Source of the DNA: a virus
Virus record (IMG/VR): IMGVR_UViG_3300034050_000199
Location: 1 to 53,395 of that record
DNA length: 53,395 nucleotides
Reading direction: 5' to 3' (one strand)
The first letter of the stretch is position 1; each line of letters begins with the position of its first letter. Below are positions 11,638-20,415 of the stretch, in pieces. The position numbers and the translations under genes are program-made. The notes beneath the pieces are model-generated. The model was not told the origin of the DNA and searched no databases. It was given only the letters and a program-made list of their open reading frames with translations.

Positions 11638-13344
11638 ATGGCAGGAATAGTAGCATATCCCGTAGTAGCTCCAGAGATAGATGATTTACTATTAGGTACA
11701 GAAATAAAAGAGGAAGGCTCAGCTCATTTAACCAAAAATTTTACGGTAGGTAGTATTGTTAATTTAGTAGCAAGTACCATACCAGCTGGAGCTGTCGGTC
11801 CTCAAGGACCTCAAGGTATTCAAGGAGTTCAAGGATCTATTGGATCACAGGGAATACAAGGAGTTCAGGGTAATACCGGTCCTCAAGGTGTACCTGGTCC
11901 TGTTGGGCCTGCTGGATTAGAATGGAAAGGATCTTGGGTATCGGGCGATTCTTATATTGAGGATGACGCAGTCGGATATGACGGAGCTTCCTATTTTTGT
12001 ATATTAGCTACTTCAGGAACAATAGCTCCCGATTTAGACACCACACACTGGGCTTTATTAGCTGCTGAAGGTTTACAAGGACCCGCTGGTGCTACCGGAG
12101 CAATCGGAGCGACTGGACCTACTGGACCACAAGGTGTACAAGGAATACAAGGTATTCAAGGTGTCGCTGGACCGTGGGGAAGTATTACAGGGGACATACT
12201 ATCTCAAATAGATCTACAAAACCAATTTGCAACTCATGTACCTACAGCAAGAACTATAACGATTAATGGTGTTACACAGGATTTATCATCTAATAGGACA
12301 TGGACAATACCAGGAGGTGGATTAGTTAATTCAGTATTTGGAAGAACTGGAAATGTTATTGCTACATTTGGCGATTACACAACAAGTCTTGTAGCAGAAG
12401 GTGCAAACCTTTATTTTACAAACAATAGAGCAAGAACCGCTATCTCCTTAACAACTACAGGAACAAGTGGAGCAGCAGCATATAATAATTTAACTGGTGT
12501 TTTAAATATACCGCAATATACATTAGCGCTAGCAGGATATGTTCCTTATACAGGCGCTGCCCAATCGGTTAATCTTGGAGCTTTTAATTTAACAGTTAAT
12601 AATGTTTCCGTAGGTAAAGGAGCTGGGACGGGTGTAAATAATACAGCAGTAGGAGAAGAAGCTCTGCAAACAAATACAATAGGTACGCAAAATACAGCAT
12701 TTGGTTATCGCGCTTTAAAATTTAATGCTGCCGCAAGTAACAACACAGCGATTGGTACGTTTACCCTAACTTCAAATACAACAGGGTCAGATAATACAGC
12801 TATTGGTAGAGCAGTTAATTCATCAAATACTACAGGGTTTGGTAATACAGCAGTTGGTGCTGCATCATTATTTTTAAATACTATCGGTAATTATAATGTG
12901 GCTATTGGCACACAAGCACTTGGTGGTGGTAGCGGTAGTAATAATGTTGGGGTTGGTAATAGCGCTGGTAGAGACAGTAGCACTACTAATAATGTAACAG
13001 TTAATAATTCTGTTTTTATAGGTCATGAAACAAAAGCACAAACAAGTAGTCAAACTAATCAAATTGTAATAGGTTATCAAGCTATTGGAGCAGGCTCAAA
13101 TACTGTTACTTTAGGTAATAGTTCAATATTAAAAACTTTTTTAAGAGGACAGGTATATATTGGAACTTCAACACCGGACAACAGTGCCGCATTTCAAATA
13201 GATAATGGTTCAAAAGGATTTTTACCGCCAAGAGTTACAGGTACGAGTTCTATTGTAGCTCCTATTGCGGGATTAATAATTTATGACTCATCAGTAAATA
13301 TATTAAAATGTTGGAATGGAACCGTTTGGGTTGACTTATTTTAA
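11638..13344 (+). CDS. Collagen-like tail fibre/adhesin with YadA-like repeats, 568 aa
   Basis: Residues 1-48 are an N-terminal domain shared with the next two genes and probably anchor to the virion. Gly-x-y collagen-like repeats cover about 51-93 and 144-181. Between them, 94-142 contains a W-x-G-x-Y-x-x-D-D-A-V-x-Y-D-G-x-x-Y-x-C pattern like carbohydrate-binding modules of the ChiA chitin-binding type. The second half has seven N-T-A-(V/I/F)-G repeats as in trimeric adhesin heads. The C-terminus (GFLPP...GLIIYD...W) is shared with the 1046-aa fibre. A trimeric receptor-binding fibre is the likely role. Confidence 0.8.
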   Translation: MAGIVAYPVVAPEIDDLLLGTEIKEEGSAHLTKNFTVGSIVNLVASTIPAGAVGPQGPQGIQGVQGSIGSQGIQGVQGNTGPQGVPGPVGPAGLEWKGSWVSGDSYIEDDAVGYDGASYFCILATSGTIAPDLDTTHWALLAAEGLQGPAGATGAIGATGPTGPQGVQGIQGIQGVAGPWGSITGDILSQIDLQNQFATHVPTARTITINGVTQDLSSNRTWTIPGGGLVNSVFGRTGNVIATFGDYTTSLVAEGANLYFTNNRARTAISLTTTGTSGAAAYNNLTGVLNIPQYTLALAGYVPYTGAAQSVNLGAFNLTVNNVSVGKGAGTGVNNTAVGEEALQTNTIGTQNTAFGYRALKFNAAASNNTAIGTFTLTSNTTGSDNTAIGRAVNSSNTTGFGNTAVGAASLFLNTIGNYNVAIGTQALGGGSGSNNVGVGNSAGRDSSTTNNVTVNNSVFIGHETKAQTSSQTNQIVIGYQAIGAGSNTVTLGNSSILKTFLRGQVYIGTSTPDNSAAFQIDNGSKGFLPPRVTGTSSIVAPIAGLIIYDSSVNILKCWNGTVWVDLF

Positions 13345-13424
13345 TCACAAACAAAAATATAAATTACAATAAACACGGGGTTACCAAAAAAACAATTAGA
13401 TAACTAAAATAAAAACAATAATAT

Positions 13425-13676
13425 ATGGCAGGAATAATTGCATACCCAGTAGCATCACCGGAAACAAGTGATCTATTGTTGGGTACAGATATAAAAGAAG
13501 ACGGTAACTTAACCAAGAACTTTACAATTGGTTCAATCTATTCACTAATGAAAGAAGTAGGATTTTCTGGGTTACAGGTTTATACAGATAATGCCGCAGC
13601 TTTAACAGCTGGTCTAGAAGAAAATAACGTGTATCGAAAAGCTGATGGTACATTAATGGTTGTATTTAATCCCTAA
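13425..13676 (+). CDS. Fibre-anchor domain protein, 83 aa
   Basis: The first 45 residues (MAGIIAYPVASPETSDLLLG, then an I-K-E-D-G-N-L-T-K-N-F-T-I-G-S-I core) are a near copy of the N-terminus of the preceding fibre. A short tail with VYTDNAAALTAGLEENNVYR follows, resembling the repeat-end caps of Bacteroidota fibres. It may be a stand-alone adaptor, an inhibitor of fibre attachment or the remnant of a duplicated fibre gene. Its 2-bp spacing to the next gene indicates coexpression. Confidence 0.72.
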   Translation: MAGIIAYPVASPETSDLLLGTDIKEDGNLTKNFTIGSIYSLMKEVGFSGLQVYTDNAAALTAGLEENNVYRKADGTLMVVFNP

Positions 13677-13679
13677 CTT

Positions 13680-14426
13680 ATGGCAATAATCTATAGCTAC
13701 CAAACGAATACAGACATACTAGCTACAGATCTTATTATAGGTTCATCAACTAAGGTTGTAAACGGTAAAAAGAAAAATGTAACTAAGAATTTTCAGATAG
13801 CTAGCATTGCCGAATTCTATAATGAGATAAGTGCTATTGCTATTGCGGGTCAAAACAATTTCTTTTTCCAAAATCAAATTGCTCCAGGTAGAAAGCAAGG
13901 ATCAATTAGTTTTATAAATGGAAGTGGAACGGGTACGCCTTTCAGTAATATAACAATATTACGATTAAGCAAGTTTGCTACTTCTGGTAATTTAATAATA
14001 GACTATATAAACACATTAGTTAACCAGGCTATCATTATTGCACAATGTGATGATTTGAATAACTTTGGTATATATAAGTTTAATAACATATTACCCGTTT
14101 CGGGGCAGCCTAATTTTGTGGACATCGTAATAGAATCAGTAGGAGCGCATGGAAGTATTCTACAAGATAAGTTTTATGCTATCGCGGTTTATCCAGGATT
14201 TGTTAATCCAGATATAGATCCAGGTGGAAATGATAAGAACTTTGTATATACTCAAGCAGTTGCTGCGTCAATATGGAATGTGCAACATGACCTAGATAAA
14301 TTTCCATCAGTGTCTATTGTTAACGATGATAACACACAGGTTTTTGGATCAGTAGAATATGTAGATAATAATAATTTAATAATAACATTTACCGCACCGT
14401 TTTCAGGTAAGGCATATATGAACTAA
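13680..14426 (+). CDS. Tail fibre/adaptor protein, 248 aa
   Basis: Residues 1-50 contain the related anchor pattern, TDLIIGSSTKVVNGKKKNVT then K-N-F-Q-I-A-S-I. The middle is a beta-rich, aromatic segment. The C-terminal 60 residues (SIWNVQHDLDKFPSVSIVND then beta strands) form a fold widespread at the ends of phage tail proteins, in which W-x-V-x-H-x-L precedes a small beta sandwich. It is probably a virion-attached fibre or a bridging protein that carries a separate tip. Confidence 0.72.
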   Translation: MAIIYSYQTNTDILATDLIIGSSTKVVNGKKKNVTKNFQIASIAEFYNEISAIAIAGQNNFFFQNQIAPGRKQGSISFINGSGTGTPFSNITILRLSKFATSGNLIIDYINTLVNQAIIIAQCDDLNNFGIYKFNNILPVSGQPNFVDIVIESVGAHGSILQDKFYAIAVYPGFVNPDIDPGGNDKNFVYTQAVAASIWNVQHDLDKFPSVSIVNDDNTQVFGSVEYVDNNNLIITFTAPFSGKAYMN

Positions 14427-14428
14427 CT

Positions 14429-15637
14429 ATGGCAATACAATATTTAAGTAGTATAAATTTAACTACGAATCAATTACAATATGCGGTTATACAACCGGCA
14501 ACTACGGATCCTACATTATATGCACCTGTAGAAGGACAGATATACTATAATTCTGTATCTAATAAATTAAGACTTTATGATGGAGCCTTATGGAATGATG
14601 TTGGAGCAGGAGTAACTTCCTTTGCAGCAACAGATGGTACGTTTATAAATCTAACTCCTAATACTACACAAACAGGCGCAGCTACTTTAACGGCTGATCT
14701 TAGCGCAACTGGAACTCCAGATAGTACAGTGTATCTTCGAGGAGATAACACTTGGTCACCAGTTTCTGCAATACCAGGTACATACGTATGGTCAATACAA
14801 GGCGGAACAGGTGGACCTACAAATGTGGCATCCGGAACAAATATAACTTTTGCCGGGGGTACAAATGTAACAACAGCATTAGTTGGTAACACATTGACAA
14901 TAAACGCTACCAATGCTTCGATTACATTAACAGGTGATGTTACTGGAACAGGTACAACTTCTATAGCTACAACAATAGCCTCAGGAGCGGTAGAATTTTC
15001 TATGATGGATCCAGTTGCGGTAGTTACTGCAGCAGAAGGAATTGCAAGTAATGATAATGATGTAACATTACCAACATCTGCAGCCGTAAAAGCTTATGTA
15101 GATTCATCATTAGTAGGCTCTTTAATATTTCAAGGAGGATATAATGCAGCAACAAATACTCCAAACTTAGATGTTCCTCCAACAGGTACTATTAAGAAAG
15201 GATTTATGTGGACAGTAACCGCTGATGGTTTATTCTTTGGAACGGAACAACTTAGAATTGGAGATTCTGTAATTGCAAATATTGACACGCCTACAGTCTT
15301 AGCTGATTGGACAAGAGTTCAAAGTAACATTGATTTGGCTACATTAAGTACAGTAGGTATTGGTAACGTAAACGCCGGGACTGGGATTGCCGTTAGTTAT
15401 TCTAATGGGACTGCTACAGTAAGTACCCTAACAACTTCTTATGCTACAACAATATCTGTTACATCAACAATAACGCATAGTTTAAATACAAAGGATGTAA
15501 ATGTACAATTATACGATACAGTTACATTTGAAACAATTTTCGCAGACGTATCTAGACCAACTGTAAATACAGTTACAGTAACATTTGCAACTGCACCAAC
15601 CAATCCAATTAGAGTATTAGTTACAAAGGTTGGGTAA
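14429..15637 (+). CDS. Tail fibre protein, 402 aa
   Basis: The N-terminus has an YAPVEGQIYYNSVSNKLRLY then DGALW pattern typical of fibre-attachment modules in tail proteins. A Thr/Gly/Asn-rich middle is consistent with a beta-helical shaft. A LPTSAAVKAYVDSSL segment marks a stalk domain common in marine phages, and the C-terminus repeats the H-S-L-N...beta-sandwich module of the 248-aa protein. Start is ATG two bases after the preceding stop. A trimeric fibre is likely; the receptor is unknown. Confidence 0.75.
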   Translation: MAIQYLSSINLTTNQLQYAVIQPATTDPTLYAPVEGQIYYNSVSNKLRLYDGALWNDVGAGVTSFAATDGTFINLTPNTTQTGAATLTADLSATGTPDSTVYLRGDNTWSPVSAIPGTYVWSIQGGTGGPTNVASGTNITFAGGTNVTTALVGNTLTINATNASITLTGDVTGTGTTSIATTIASGAVEFSMMDPVAVVTAAEGIASNDNDVTLPTSAAVKAYVDSSLVGSLIFQGGYNAATNTPNLDVPPTGTIKKGFMWTVTADGLFFGTEQLRIGDSVIANIDTPTVLADWTRVQSNIDLATLSTVGIGNVNAGTGIAVSYSNGTATVSTLTTSYATTISVTSTITHSLNTKDVNVQLYDTVTFETIFADVSRPTVNTVTVTFATAPTNPIRVLVTKVG

Positions 15638-15654
15638 TTTAATACAAATTTAAT

Positions 15655-18600
15655 ATGAGCCAAAAATTTAAAAGTGATATAGAAACACAAGCTGGCCTTA
15701 TAGACTCATTCGGGTTTACAGGAACAGCTGGTCAAGTACTATCTTCTACAGGAACTAAAACAGAATGGATCACTCCTCCTCAATCACCAGGAGGAGGTGG
15801 ATCTAGTCAAGTATTCTATTTTAATGGAGGAACAGCATCAAGTGTTGGTGGCTATTATCAAATGAGTCCAGTTGCTAACACAGGCACAGCTGCTGATTTT
15901 ACTATTAATGCAAATGGATATATAGCTTCATTCTTAACAGATGTGGCTTCACCAAATCAACTTAATATACCAGCTGGAAATTGGAACTTTGAAATTTACT
16001 TTAGCGCAAGCTCTAGTGGAGGTTCTCCATCTTTCTACGTTGAATTATATAAATATTCTTCGGGTGGTGTCTTTACTTTAATAGCTAGTAGTTCAGCAGC
16101 ACCTGAAGGTATAACGAATGGTACAGCTATTGATGCTTATTTTACACCTTTAGCGGTTCCCGCAACTACATTACTGGCTACTGATAGATTAGCTGTTAGA
16201 GTATATGTAACTCACTCGGGTAGAACTATTACAATGCATACCCAAAATGGACACCTTAGTGAAGTTATTACAACATTCTCTACAGGTTTAACCGCTTTAA
16301 ATGGATTGACCGAACAAGTACAATATTTTAGTACGGGTACAGCTGGTACAGATTTTAATATTGCTTCCGCTGTAAATACACACACATTCAATTTACCGAC
16401 AGCATCGGCTATAAACAGAGGTGCTTTAAGTTCAGCAGATTGGATAACATTTAATTCGAAAGCAAACGCAAGCGGCACAACGAACTACGTGCCTAAATTC
16501 ACAGGATCTACAACGTTAGGTAATAGTCAGATATTTGACAATGGAACAAATCTAGGGATTGGAACGACAAGTCCTGGAGCAAAACTTGATGTGTCTTCGG
16601 GAAATATTAATTTAAGTAATTCTTTTAATTTAACTGGTAGAAACAATGCTAATACTTTAAATATTGCGTTAATTGGTAGAAGTTCAACAGACAGAGTAAT
16701 TATTGATGCTGACGGTTACGGAACTAATATTGGTGGGGGCGGTTCTGTATTAATTAATCAAAACGGTGGTAACGTTGGAATTGGAACTACAAGTCCTGCA
16801 AGAACATTACACGTTTTAGGCCAAACAGGAATTGGTACAGTTTTAAAATTAGAAGGTGCTACAGGAACGACTACTTATTTACAATTATCATACAATGGAG
16901 CGACAAACTCTCAAAGTGGGTATATAGGTTATGATTCAAGTTCTAATATGTCATTATTTACAAATGACACCGAACGTATGCGTATTGCTTCAAATGGTGC
17001 AATTAAATTTAACAACTACGGATCAGGTTCATTCACAGGAACAGCTACTCAAAAATTAGCAGTAGACAGTTCAGGTAATGTTATAGAGATTCCAATTGGT
17101 GGTGGTGCTGTAGACGGATCAGGTACAACAAACTATGTGACAAAGTGGCTAGATGCTGATACAATAGGTAATAGCCAAATATTTGATAATGGCGCAAATG
17201 TAGGTATAGGAACAAATATACCAAGTGCTGCTTTTCAAGTTGGGAATGGAACGGGTTTAAAAAACATTTTAATAAGTGGTAGTGGTAATAATTTAGGATT
17301 AGGAGGATTAAGTGTATCTTTCTTAGGATTTGCAACGGGTACTATATCTACAGTAAATACATCAGGAGCAGTTCCTTTAGGTGTTGGTACAAGGTCAACA
17401 CAACCATTAGTCTTGGGTACAAATAACGCTGAAAGAATGCGAATTGATTCAAGCGGAAACGTAGGTATTGGAACTTCAAGTCCTAGTGCAATGTTAACTT
17501 TAAACTCAATAACACCTTTTATTAGAATAGAACGCGCGGGCGTACCAACTTGGCAAATTCAAAACAATACAATTGTTGCAACGGCTGGTTTTTCAATTAA
17601 TAACATTACAAACGGAACTACGCCTTTTTTTATAAATGGTACAAATGACAATGTAGGTATTGGCACTGGTAGTCCAAATGGTAAGTTAGAAATTAGAGGA
17701 ATTGAATCAAATACAAAAGATTTACTTTTAAATTTATCTAAATTTGCTTACGGAACAACACAATTTTATCAAAACTATTCAAATACATTTTACACTGCTG
17801 GTAAAAGTTTAGAAATTGAAGTTGAGGCTTTACCTTTATTACAATTAGCTGTTAACAATGCTGGTTCACAAGGAAAAGTTATATTTCCAAACGGAAGCGT
17901 TGGAATTGGAACGACAAATCCAGGGAGTAAATTATCAGTTATTCAAGACAACGGAGTTATTACACAATTTAATACAAATTCACCTTCTTCTGGAAATTTA
18001 GCTATTGAACTTGGCGCTTACTCAACAACATATCCTAATTCAGGTACACATATAAGAGCCTATTTTAATCACGGATTAACCGCTAATTCTGATTTAGCAT
18101 TTGAAGTAAACGGAGAACAAGAAAAAATGCGTATCACTTCAGCGGGCAACGTAGGTATTGGAACAACAAGTCCAGCTTATCAATTAGATGTAGCTAGCTC
18201 AGGTAGGTTTGCTGGATTATTAATATCAAATGATAGATTGTGGCTAAACGGAAACACAGTTATTTCTGATTGGATTTCTAGCGGTTTATCAGCAGGATAT
18301 AGTCAAACAAATAGTTATGGATGGATTAATGGAGCAGGAAACCTTATTTTAGGTACAAATGGTTCTGAAAGAATGCGTATCACTTCTGGCGGTAATGTAG
18401 GAATTGGAACCACAAGCCCAGGCGGATTAGGAGAGAAATTAACAGTTATAGGTTCTATAAATTCAAATAACACAGCTCTTTTCTTTGGAGATGGAGCAGA
18501 TAATAGTGCAAGTATTTATTCAACTGCTGGACCAATTAAATTTTTAGCAAATGCGTCTGAAAGAATGCGTATTACTTCAAGTGGTAATGTAGGTATTGGA

Positions 18601-18795
18601 ACGACTAGTCCGAACGCAAGTGCAATACTTCATTTACGCTCAACTACACAAGGGTTTTTGCCTCCAGTTATGAGAACAGGAGAAAGAAATGGCATAAGTA
18701 GCCCTGCAGTAGGACTAATGATATTTAACGAAGAAGAAGATGTGGTACAAGTGTTTACTAACGGAGGGGGATGGAGAACACTAGCTTGGGCGTAA
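15655..18795 (+). CDS. Large repeat-rich tail fibre, 1046 aa
   Basis: The N-terminus begins MSQKFKSDIETQAGLIDSFG. The body holds nine copies of a G-N-V-G-I-G-T-(T/S)-(S/N)-P unit followed by a strand L-x-V, many preceded by an E-R-M-R-I-x-S-x-G strand; spacing is about 60-120 residues. This is the architecture of long Bacteroidota phage and surface fibres. The C-terminus (TQGFLPPVMRTGERNGISSP then GLMIF...W) is shared with the 568-aa fibre. Low-identity repeats suggest recombination and length variation. It is probably the main receptor-binding fibre. Confidence 0.8.
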   Translation: MSQKFKSDIETQAGLIDSFGFTGTAGQVLSSTGTKTEWITPPQSPGGGGSSQVFYFNGGTASSVGGYYQMSPVANTGTAADFTINANGYIASFLTDVASPNQLNIPAGNWNFEIYFSASSSGGSPSFYVELYKYSSGGVFTLIASSSAAPEGITNGTAIDAYFTPLAVPATTLLATDRLAVRVYVTHSGRTITMHTQNGHLSEVITTFSTGLTALNGLTEQVQYFSTGTAGTDFNIASAVNTHTFNLPTASAINRGALSSADWITFNSKANASGTTNYVPKFTGSTTLGNSQIFDNGTNLGIGTTSPGAKLDVSSGNINLSNSFNLTGRNNANTLNIALIGRSSTDRVIIDADGYGTNIGGGGSVLINQNGGNVGIGTTSPARTLHVLGQTGIGTVLKLEGATGTTTYLQLSYNGATNSQSGYIGYDSSSNMSLFTNDTERMRIASNGAIKFNNYGSGSFTGTATQKLAVDSSGNVIEIPIGGGAVDGSGTTNYVTKWLDADTIGNSQIFDNGANVGIGTNIPSAAFQVGNGTGLKNILISGSGNNLGLGGLSVSFLGFATGTISTVNTSGAVPLGVGTRSTQPLVLGTNNAERMRIDSSGNVGIGTSSPSAMLTLNSITPFIRIERAGVPTWQIQNNTIVATAGFSINNITNGTTPFFINGTNDNVGIGTGSPNGKLEIRGIESNTKDLLLNLSKFAYGTTQFYQNYSNTFYTAGKSLEIEVEALPLLQLAVNNAGSQGKVIFPNGSVGIGTTNPGSKLSVIQDNGVITQFNTNSPSSGNLAIELGAYSTTYPNSGTHIRAYFNHGLTANSDLAFEVNGEQEKMRITSAGNVGIGTTSPAYQLDVASSGRFAGLLISNDRLWLNGNTVISDWISSGLSAGYSQTNSYGWINGAGNLILGTNGSERMRITSGGNVGIGTTSPGGLGEKLTVIGSINSNNTALFFGDGADNSASIYSTAGPIKFLANASERMRITSSGNVGIGTTSPNASAILHLRSTTQGFLPPVMRTGERNGISSPAVGLMIFNEEEDVVQVFTNGGGWRTLAWA

Positions 18796-18807
18796 AATAA
18801 TAAAAAC

Positions 18808-18851
<44 letters not shown>

Positions 18852-18853
18852 CT

Positions 18854-19234
18854 ATGATCACTTACAAATGGATTTTTTCTGCATTCGATTGCAGAGTAGA
18901 CGAGGATGGAATGCAGGATGTTGTTACAACAGTGCATTGGAGATATAACGGTACAACAGAAGATGGAGTATCAGCAGAGATTTATGGAGCGCAGGCTGTA
19001 GGAACACCTACTCCTGATGCATTCACACCTTATCCTGAATTAAACGAGGAGCAGGTTATTGGTTGGATGGAAGAGACAATGGATGTTCCAGCTATGCAGT
19101 TAAATATTGCTGAGCAAATTGAACTAATAATCAATCCTGTAATGGTAACTTTACCTCCTCCCTTTGCAAACACAGAAGAAACTGTTGTTGCTGTTGTAGA
19201 TGGTGATGTTGTAGTTAAAGAAATAAATGAGTAA
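18854..19234 (+). CDS. Conserved phage hypothetical protein, 126 aa
   Basis: Starts MITYKWIFSAFDCRVDEDGM with a following W-R-Y-N-G-T-T-E-D-G segment and a Pro-rich PTPDAFTPYPELNEEQVIGW. The protein type (I-T-Y-K-W start, V-V-x-x-V-H-W strand, L-x-E-x-Q-V-I-x-W helix) occurs widely in tailed phages near tail or lysis genes, with no proven role. It overlaps the downstream holin candidate by eight bases. Confidence 0.72.
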   Translation: MITYKWIFSAFDCRVDEDGMQDVVTTVHWRYNGTTEDGVSAEIYGAQAVGTPTPDAFTPYPELNEEQVIGWMEETMDVPAMQLNIAEQIELIINPVMVTLPPPFANTEETVVAVVDGDVVVKEINE

Positions 19235-19442
19235 TAAAGAAAAAGTAGATCTATTTTTAAATAAATGGGTTAGTAGAAAATTAACAGTATTTGTAATTGC
19301 TTCAGTAGGTTTATTTACTGCGGCAATTACTTCCACAGATTGGGTTATAATAGCAACTTCATATATAACAATAGAAGGTGTTACAAATATAGTAGAACGT
19401 TTAATGAAAGCAAAGAATGACAACCAAGGAAGTAATATCTAA
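19227..19442 (+). CDS. Holin candidate, 71 aa
   Basis: Two hydrophobic helices, about residues 18-34 ([17 protein letters not shown]) and 38-56 ([19 protein letters not shown]), are separated by a short turn, with charged ends. This is the topology of class II-type holins. The gene overlaps the endolysin start by 26 bases and precedes the spanin, the classic lysis order. It would form holes in the host inner membrane at the end of infection. There is no sequence-family recognition, so the call rests on topology and context. Confidence 0.6.
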   Translation: MSNKEKVDLFLNKWVSRKLTVFVIASVGLFTAAITSTDWVIIATSYITIEGVTNIVERLMKAKNDNQGSNI

Positions 19443-19881
19443 ATATGGCAAACCAAATGTAACTGGTGATGGTTATCTTGTTACAATACTATTACCATAC
19501 CCAATGCGATTAGCCTGGGACACAGAAACAGTAGTTAATAAAATGAGATGTCACAAATTGGTATCAGGTAGATTCTTAGCTGTATTTAATGAGTTACTAA
19601 GAGTATATGGTTATGCTAAGATAAAAGAATTAGGTATTGATTTATTTGGTGGTTGTTTTAACTTTAGAAAAATGAGAGGTGGAAACGATTGGTCTATGCA
19701 CTCATGGGCTATCGCTATTGATTTGGATCCTGCTAGAAACCAATTAAAAGAAACAAGTACTACAGCAAGATTTGCAAGGCCGGAATATAAAGCTATGATT
19801 GATATATTTTACAAGCATGGGTTTATATCTTTAGGTAGGGAAAAGAATTATGATTGGATGCATTTTGAAATAAAAGAATAA
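19417..19881 (+). CDS. M15-family peptidoglycan peptidase (endolysin), 154 aa
   Basis: The zinc motifs of the M15 / VanY-like peptidase fold are visible: S-M-H95-S-W-A-I-A-I-D102-L-D and W-M-H149-F-E151. H95, D102 and H149 are the metal ligands and E151 sits where the catalytic residue is expected. The family cleaves peptide cross-links or stems in peptidoglycan. No signal peptide is present, so it needs the holin. Length is typical for a single-domain endolysin. The start at 19417 overlaps the holin gene by 26 bases. Confidence 0.85.
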   Translation: MTTKEVISKYGKPNVTGDGYLVTILLPYPMRLAWDTETVVNKMRCHKLVSGRFLAVFNELLRVYGYAKIKELGIDLFGGCFNFRKMRGGNDWSMHSWAIAIDLDPARNQLKETSTTARFARPEYKAMIDIFYKHGFISLGREKNYDWMHFEIKE

Positions 19882-19882
19882 T

Positions 19883-20353
19883 ATGAAAAACCTAATATGG
19901 ATATTAGCATCGACATTACTTATTGGGTGTGGTGCCAAAAAAGTAAATAAAGTAGATAAAGTAGAAGATAAAACAATTGTAGAAGTTGTTACACAAAAAG
20001 ATTCTATTCAAACTACAAATAAAACAGAAATTAAATACGATGTTGAGAATTACGAAATATCAGTAGTACCTATAGATTCAACTAAAGAATTTGTAGTAGA
20101 AGGTAAAAAGTATTTTAATGCTCGTATTTTAATCAAAAAGAAGAAAGATAACACTTTATACTCTAACGATAATAAAGTGTCTAAAACAAGCTTAAAACAA
20201 GCTAAAACAATAACTAAGGAACGTAAGATTGAGAAAACAAAAGTTGTAGATAAAAAAGAAGCTAAAACATTTTGGTTTTGGTTATCGTTCTGGATTATAT
20301 TACTATTATTAATTATTTGGTTGTATCAAAAATTTAAAAGTAAACTGTTTTAA
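19883..20353 (+). CDS. Unimolecular spanin candidate (lipoprotein + TM), 156 aa
   Basis: The N-terminus is a lipoprotein signal with lipobox L-I-G-C at residues 13-16. A Lys/Glu/Val-rich periplasmic region follows, and a C-terminal transmembrane helix lies at about 130-151 (FWFWLSFWIILLLLIIWLYQ). An outer-membrane lipid anchor plus an inner-membrane helix in one chain is the u-spanin topology, used to fuse inner and outer membranes after peptidoglycan is cut. It lies one base after the endolysin. This supports a Gram-negative host. A plain membrane lipoprotein is the alternative. Confidence 0.75.
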   Translation: MKNLIWILASTLLIGCGAKKVNKVDKVEDKTIVEVVTQKDSIQTTNKTEIKYDVENYEISVVPIDSTKEFVVEGKKYFNARILIKKKKDNTLYSNDNKVSKTSLKQAKTITKERKIEKTKVVDKKEAKTFWFWLSFWIILLLLIIWLYQKFKSKLF

Positions 20354-20415
20354 CCTAAAATGGTAAAATATACGTAATAATACAACTATCAACTTAAATT
20401 AAATAAAATCAAATC

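Noticed and set aside
14575-14913. Pro/Val-rich minus-strand ORF inside the 402-aa fibre gene
   Set aside because: Its composition is explained by the repetitive Thr/Gly codons of the fibre on the other strand.
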